A stretch of DNA of 34,383 nt from Draconibacterium orientale. GTDB taxonomy: Bacteria; Bacteroidota; Bacteroidia; Bacteroidales; JAADGE01. Position 1 is the stretch's first letter. Every line of letters begins with the position of its first letter. The notes below the pieces were generated by a model. That model did no database searches. It saw only the letters and a program-made list of their open reading frames with translations, and had not been told where the DNA came from. The translations under genes were made by a program, and so were the position numbers. The stretch spans positions 3,742 through 38,124 of the forward strand of contig DYMH01000019.1 of assembly GCA_020721645.1 (NCBI GenBank). Reading direction: 5' to 3'. Below, one piece after another: positions 33,311 to 34,383 of the stretch.

Positions 33311-33573
33311 GGTTTTGTCCTCCAAGATTCTTTTCTGTTAAATTCACGATTTTCCCAAATTCCGCATATATCAAAAAAATTCGATTTTTTTTTATTTTCG
33401 ATATTTTGAAATTTTTCTTCTGAATTTATTTTTTCTAAAATATTATCAAACGAACTTTCGTTTTTATGAATATAATAAGAAAACAATTGTTTAACTGCGT
33501 TGATAAATTCCTCATCATCAATCAAATCAATTTGTTTTTTAAGATGTTCTTTTTCTGTTAATATAGTTTTCAT
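33307..33573 (-). CDS. Antitoxin of the vapC-like pair
   Basis: Product of 88 residues from ATG 33573 (MKTILTEKEHLKKQIDL). The N-terminal part is helical and charged, and the C-terminal part ends in an aromatic/basic tail (FDICGIWENREFNRKESWRTKP, shown in two parts: FDICGIWENREF and NRKESWRTKP). This is like the toxin-wrapping region of small VapB-like antitoxins in Bacteroidota. The family cannot be named with certainty. The reading frame is intact, unlike its toxin. Its stop overlaps the toxin ATG (ATGA), supporting translational coupling in the ancestral pair. Confidence 0.65.
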   Translation of the reverse strand: MKTILTEKEHLKKQIDLIDDEEFINAVKQLFSYYIHKNESSFDNILEKINSEEKFQNIENKKKSNFFDICGIWENREFNRKESWRTKP

Positions 33574-33578
33574 TTTGC

Positions 33579-33632
33579 AAATATTTTTACGATGCAAGTT
33601 ACAAATTATTTCAAATATTTGCGTAAATATTT
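33579..33632. promoter_or_regulatory. Three AAATATTT octamers upstream of the antitoxin
   Basis: AAATATTT, itself a palindrome, occurs at 33579-33586, 33613-33620 and 33625-33632; the last two are separated by GCGT. They lie just before the antitoxin ATG at 33573, as an autoregulatory operator would. AT-rich background makes chance a real alternative. Confidence 0.35.
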
Positions 33633-33778
33633 ATATCAAACTTAAATTATGAATTATAACTGCAAATTTCCCCCGTGAAATATAAATTTTCAAAATAAAT
33701 TTTGAAAAATAACGTTTTCCATTAAACTTTTTTACCAATTTTGCAGTCTAATCAGCATTACACAATTTTACTAAAATT

Positions 33779-34189
33779 ATGAAAAAATATTTTTTTATTT
33801 TAATTTTCGCAACAATAATCGGTTCGGTTTCTGTAAACGCCCAAACATGGAATTCGGGCAAAAATGATTTAAGTTCGGGAAAAAACGGTGCTGTTTCGTG
33901 GGACACAAAAGATATTGATTTGGGCACAATGAAACAGGGTAAACCCGGGAAAGCCGTTTTTAAAATGAAAAATACCGGTGGGCAGCCAATTTTTATTTCA
34001 AAAGCCGAAGGTTCGTGCGGTTGCACACAAATCGAATATCCGAAACGACCGATAAAACCGGGAGAAGTAGTTAATATAACGACAATTTACGATGCCGAAG
34101 ATGTAGGTGTTTTCGCCAAAACAGTTACTTTAACATTGAATATTGAAGAATCGACACAAATTCTGTATATTACCGGAGAAGTTAAATGA
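33779..34189 (+). CDS. DUF1573 secreted protein
   Basis: Product of 136 residues. The signal peptide MKKYFFILIFATIIGSVSVNA is followed by one DUF1573 domain with the family hallmarks: DIDLGTMKQGKPGKAVFKMKN, the CGC motif in EGSCGCTQIEYP, KPGEVVNITTIYD and a final TLTLNIEES strand. These small Ig-like domains are very common in Bacteroidota, and their role is not established. It is alone in its direction here, with 194 bases of mostly AT-rich DNA and a G-rich tract after it. Confidence 0.88.
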   Translation: MKKYFFILIFATIIGSVSVNAQTWNSGKNDLSSGKNGAVSWDTKDIDLGTMKQGKPGKAVFKMKNTGGQPIFISKAEGSCGCTQIEYPKRPIKPGEVVNITTIYDAEDVGVFAKTVTLTLNIEESTQILYITGEVK

Positions 34190-34320
34190 GTTGAAAAGTA
34201 GAAAATTGAAAATACTTATCTGCAAAGTGCACTAAAAAATTTAAATTGATAAAATTGAGGGTTTTTCAATACAGCTAATATGTTAATTAAATGTATGTTG
34301 CAAACTTCCCCATAAAAAAA

Positions 34321-34339
34321 GGGGGGGTGGGCTGGGGGG
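34321..34339 (+). repeat. G-rich tract, potential G-quadruplex
   Basis: Runs of 7, 3 and 6 G (GGGGGGG-T-GGG-CT-GGGGGG) in otherwise AT-rich DNA, preceded by CCCCATAAAAAAA and followed by ATTTTTATTT. The first run could split to give four G-tracts. It may be a dispersed repeat or an artefact-prone assembly site. Confidence 0.6.
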
Positions 34340-34383
34340 ATTTTTATTTAATTTATATGCTTATCCCGGATAATACCTAAAAT

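Noticed and set aside
33110-33409. Plus-strand ORF of 99 residues
   Set aside because: It is opposite the broken vapC and the antitoxin, has no recognisable family and is rich in Phe/Ser from antisense reading.

Overview
The window looks like a chromosomal segment from an AT-rich member of the Bacteroidota, probably Bacteroidales-like and anaerobic or marine. This rests on a type IX secretion sorting domain, a DUF1573 protein, two-component-regulator propeller (Reg_prop) and Y_Y_Y domains, weak ribosome binding sites, and promoters of the TTTG / TAnnTTTG type. The exact taxon cannot be told from sequence alone. No rRNA, tRNA, insertion sequence with a transposase, or CRISPR array was seen.

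Layout. 1-1.9 kb: a protein-kinase-like gene behind a 55-bp direct repeat and palindromic insert. 2.0-8.6 kb: an AddA/RecB-like helicase-nuclease, a TSUP permease, a GT2 glycosyltransferase and a GT39-like membrane glycosyltransferase. 8.75-12.8 kb: ClpB, a lipoprotein, a 164-bp palindromic mobile repeat with a 12-bp target duplication, and a small unknown gene. 12.8-16.3 kb, minus strand: a housekeeping unit of an outer-membrane barrel, endonuclease III (nth), a dGTPase and a DUF4349-like/barrel protein. 16.4-19.0 kb, plus strand: an ABC-F ATPase and inorganic pyrophosphatase. 19.0-20.1 kb: a secreted thioredoxin-like protein with a T9SS tail. 20.1-20.3 kb: a second palindromic repeat element.

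20.35-29.04 kb, all minus strand, is the most interesting part. Three tandem SiaB-like (DUF6272) GHKL-type kinases are followed by one SiaC-like (DUF1987) phosphoprotein and a strong terminator, then xseB and thrC. Next comes a 1573-residue receptor phosphatase: two solute-binding domains, a Reg_prop beta-propeller, Y_Y_Y, one membrane helix, a coiled coil and a SpoIIE/PP2C phosphatase. Together these resemble the SiaA/SiaB/SiaC phosphorylation switch of Pseudomonas, but with three kinases, a very different sensor, and no SiaD diguanylate cyclase nearby. The likely logic is that an extracellular ligand controls the phosphatase, which opposes the kinases on SiaC; the output is unknown.

29.4-34.4 kb: SbcC, a vapC toxin killed by one nonsense codon and one frameshift beside an intact antitoxin gene, a DUF1573 protein, and a G-rich tract at the window end. 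Three multisubunit nucleases (AddA, XseB, SbcC) are each present without their usual adjacent partner.
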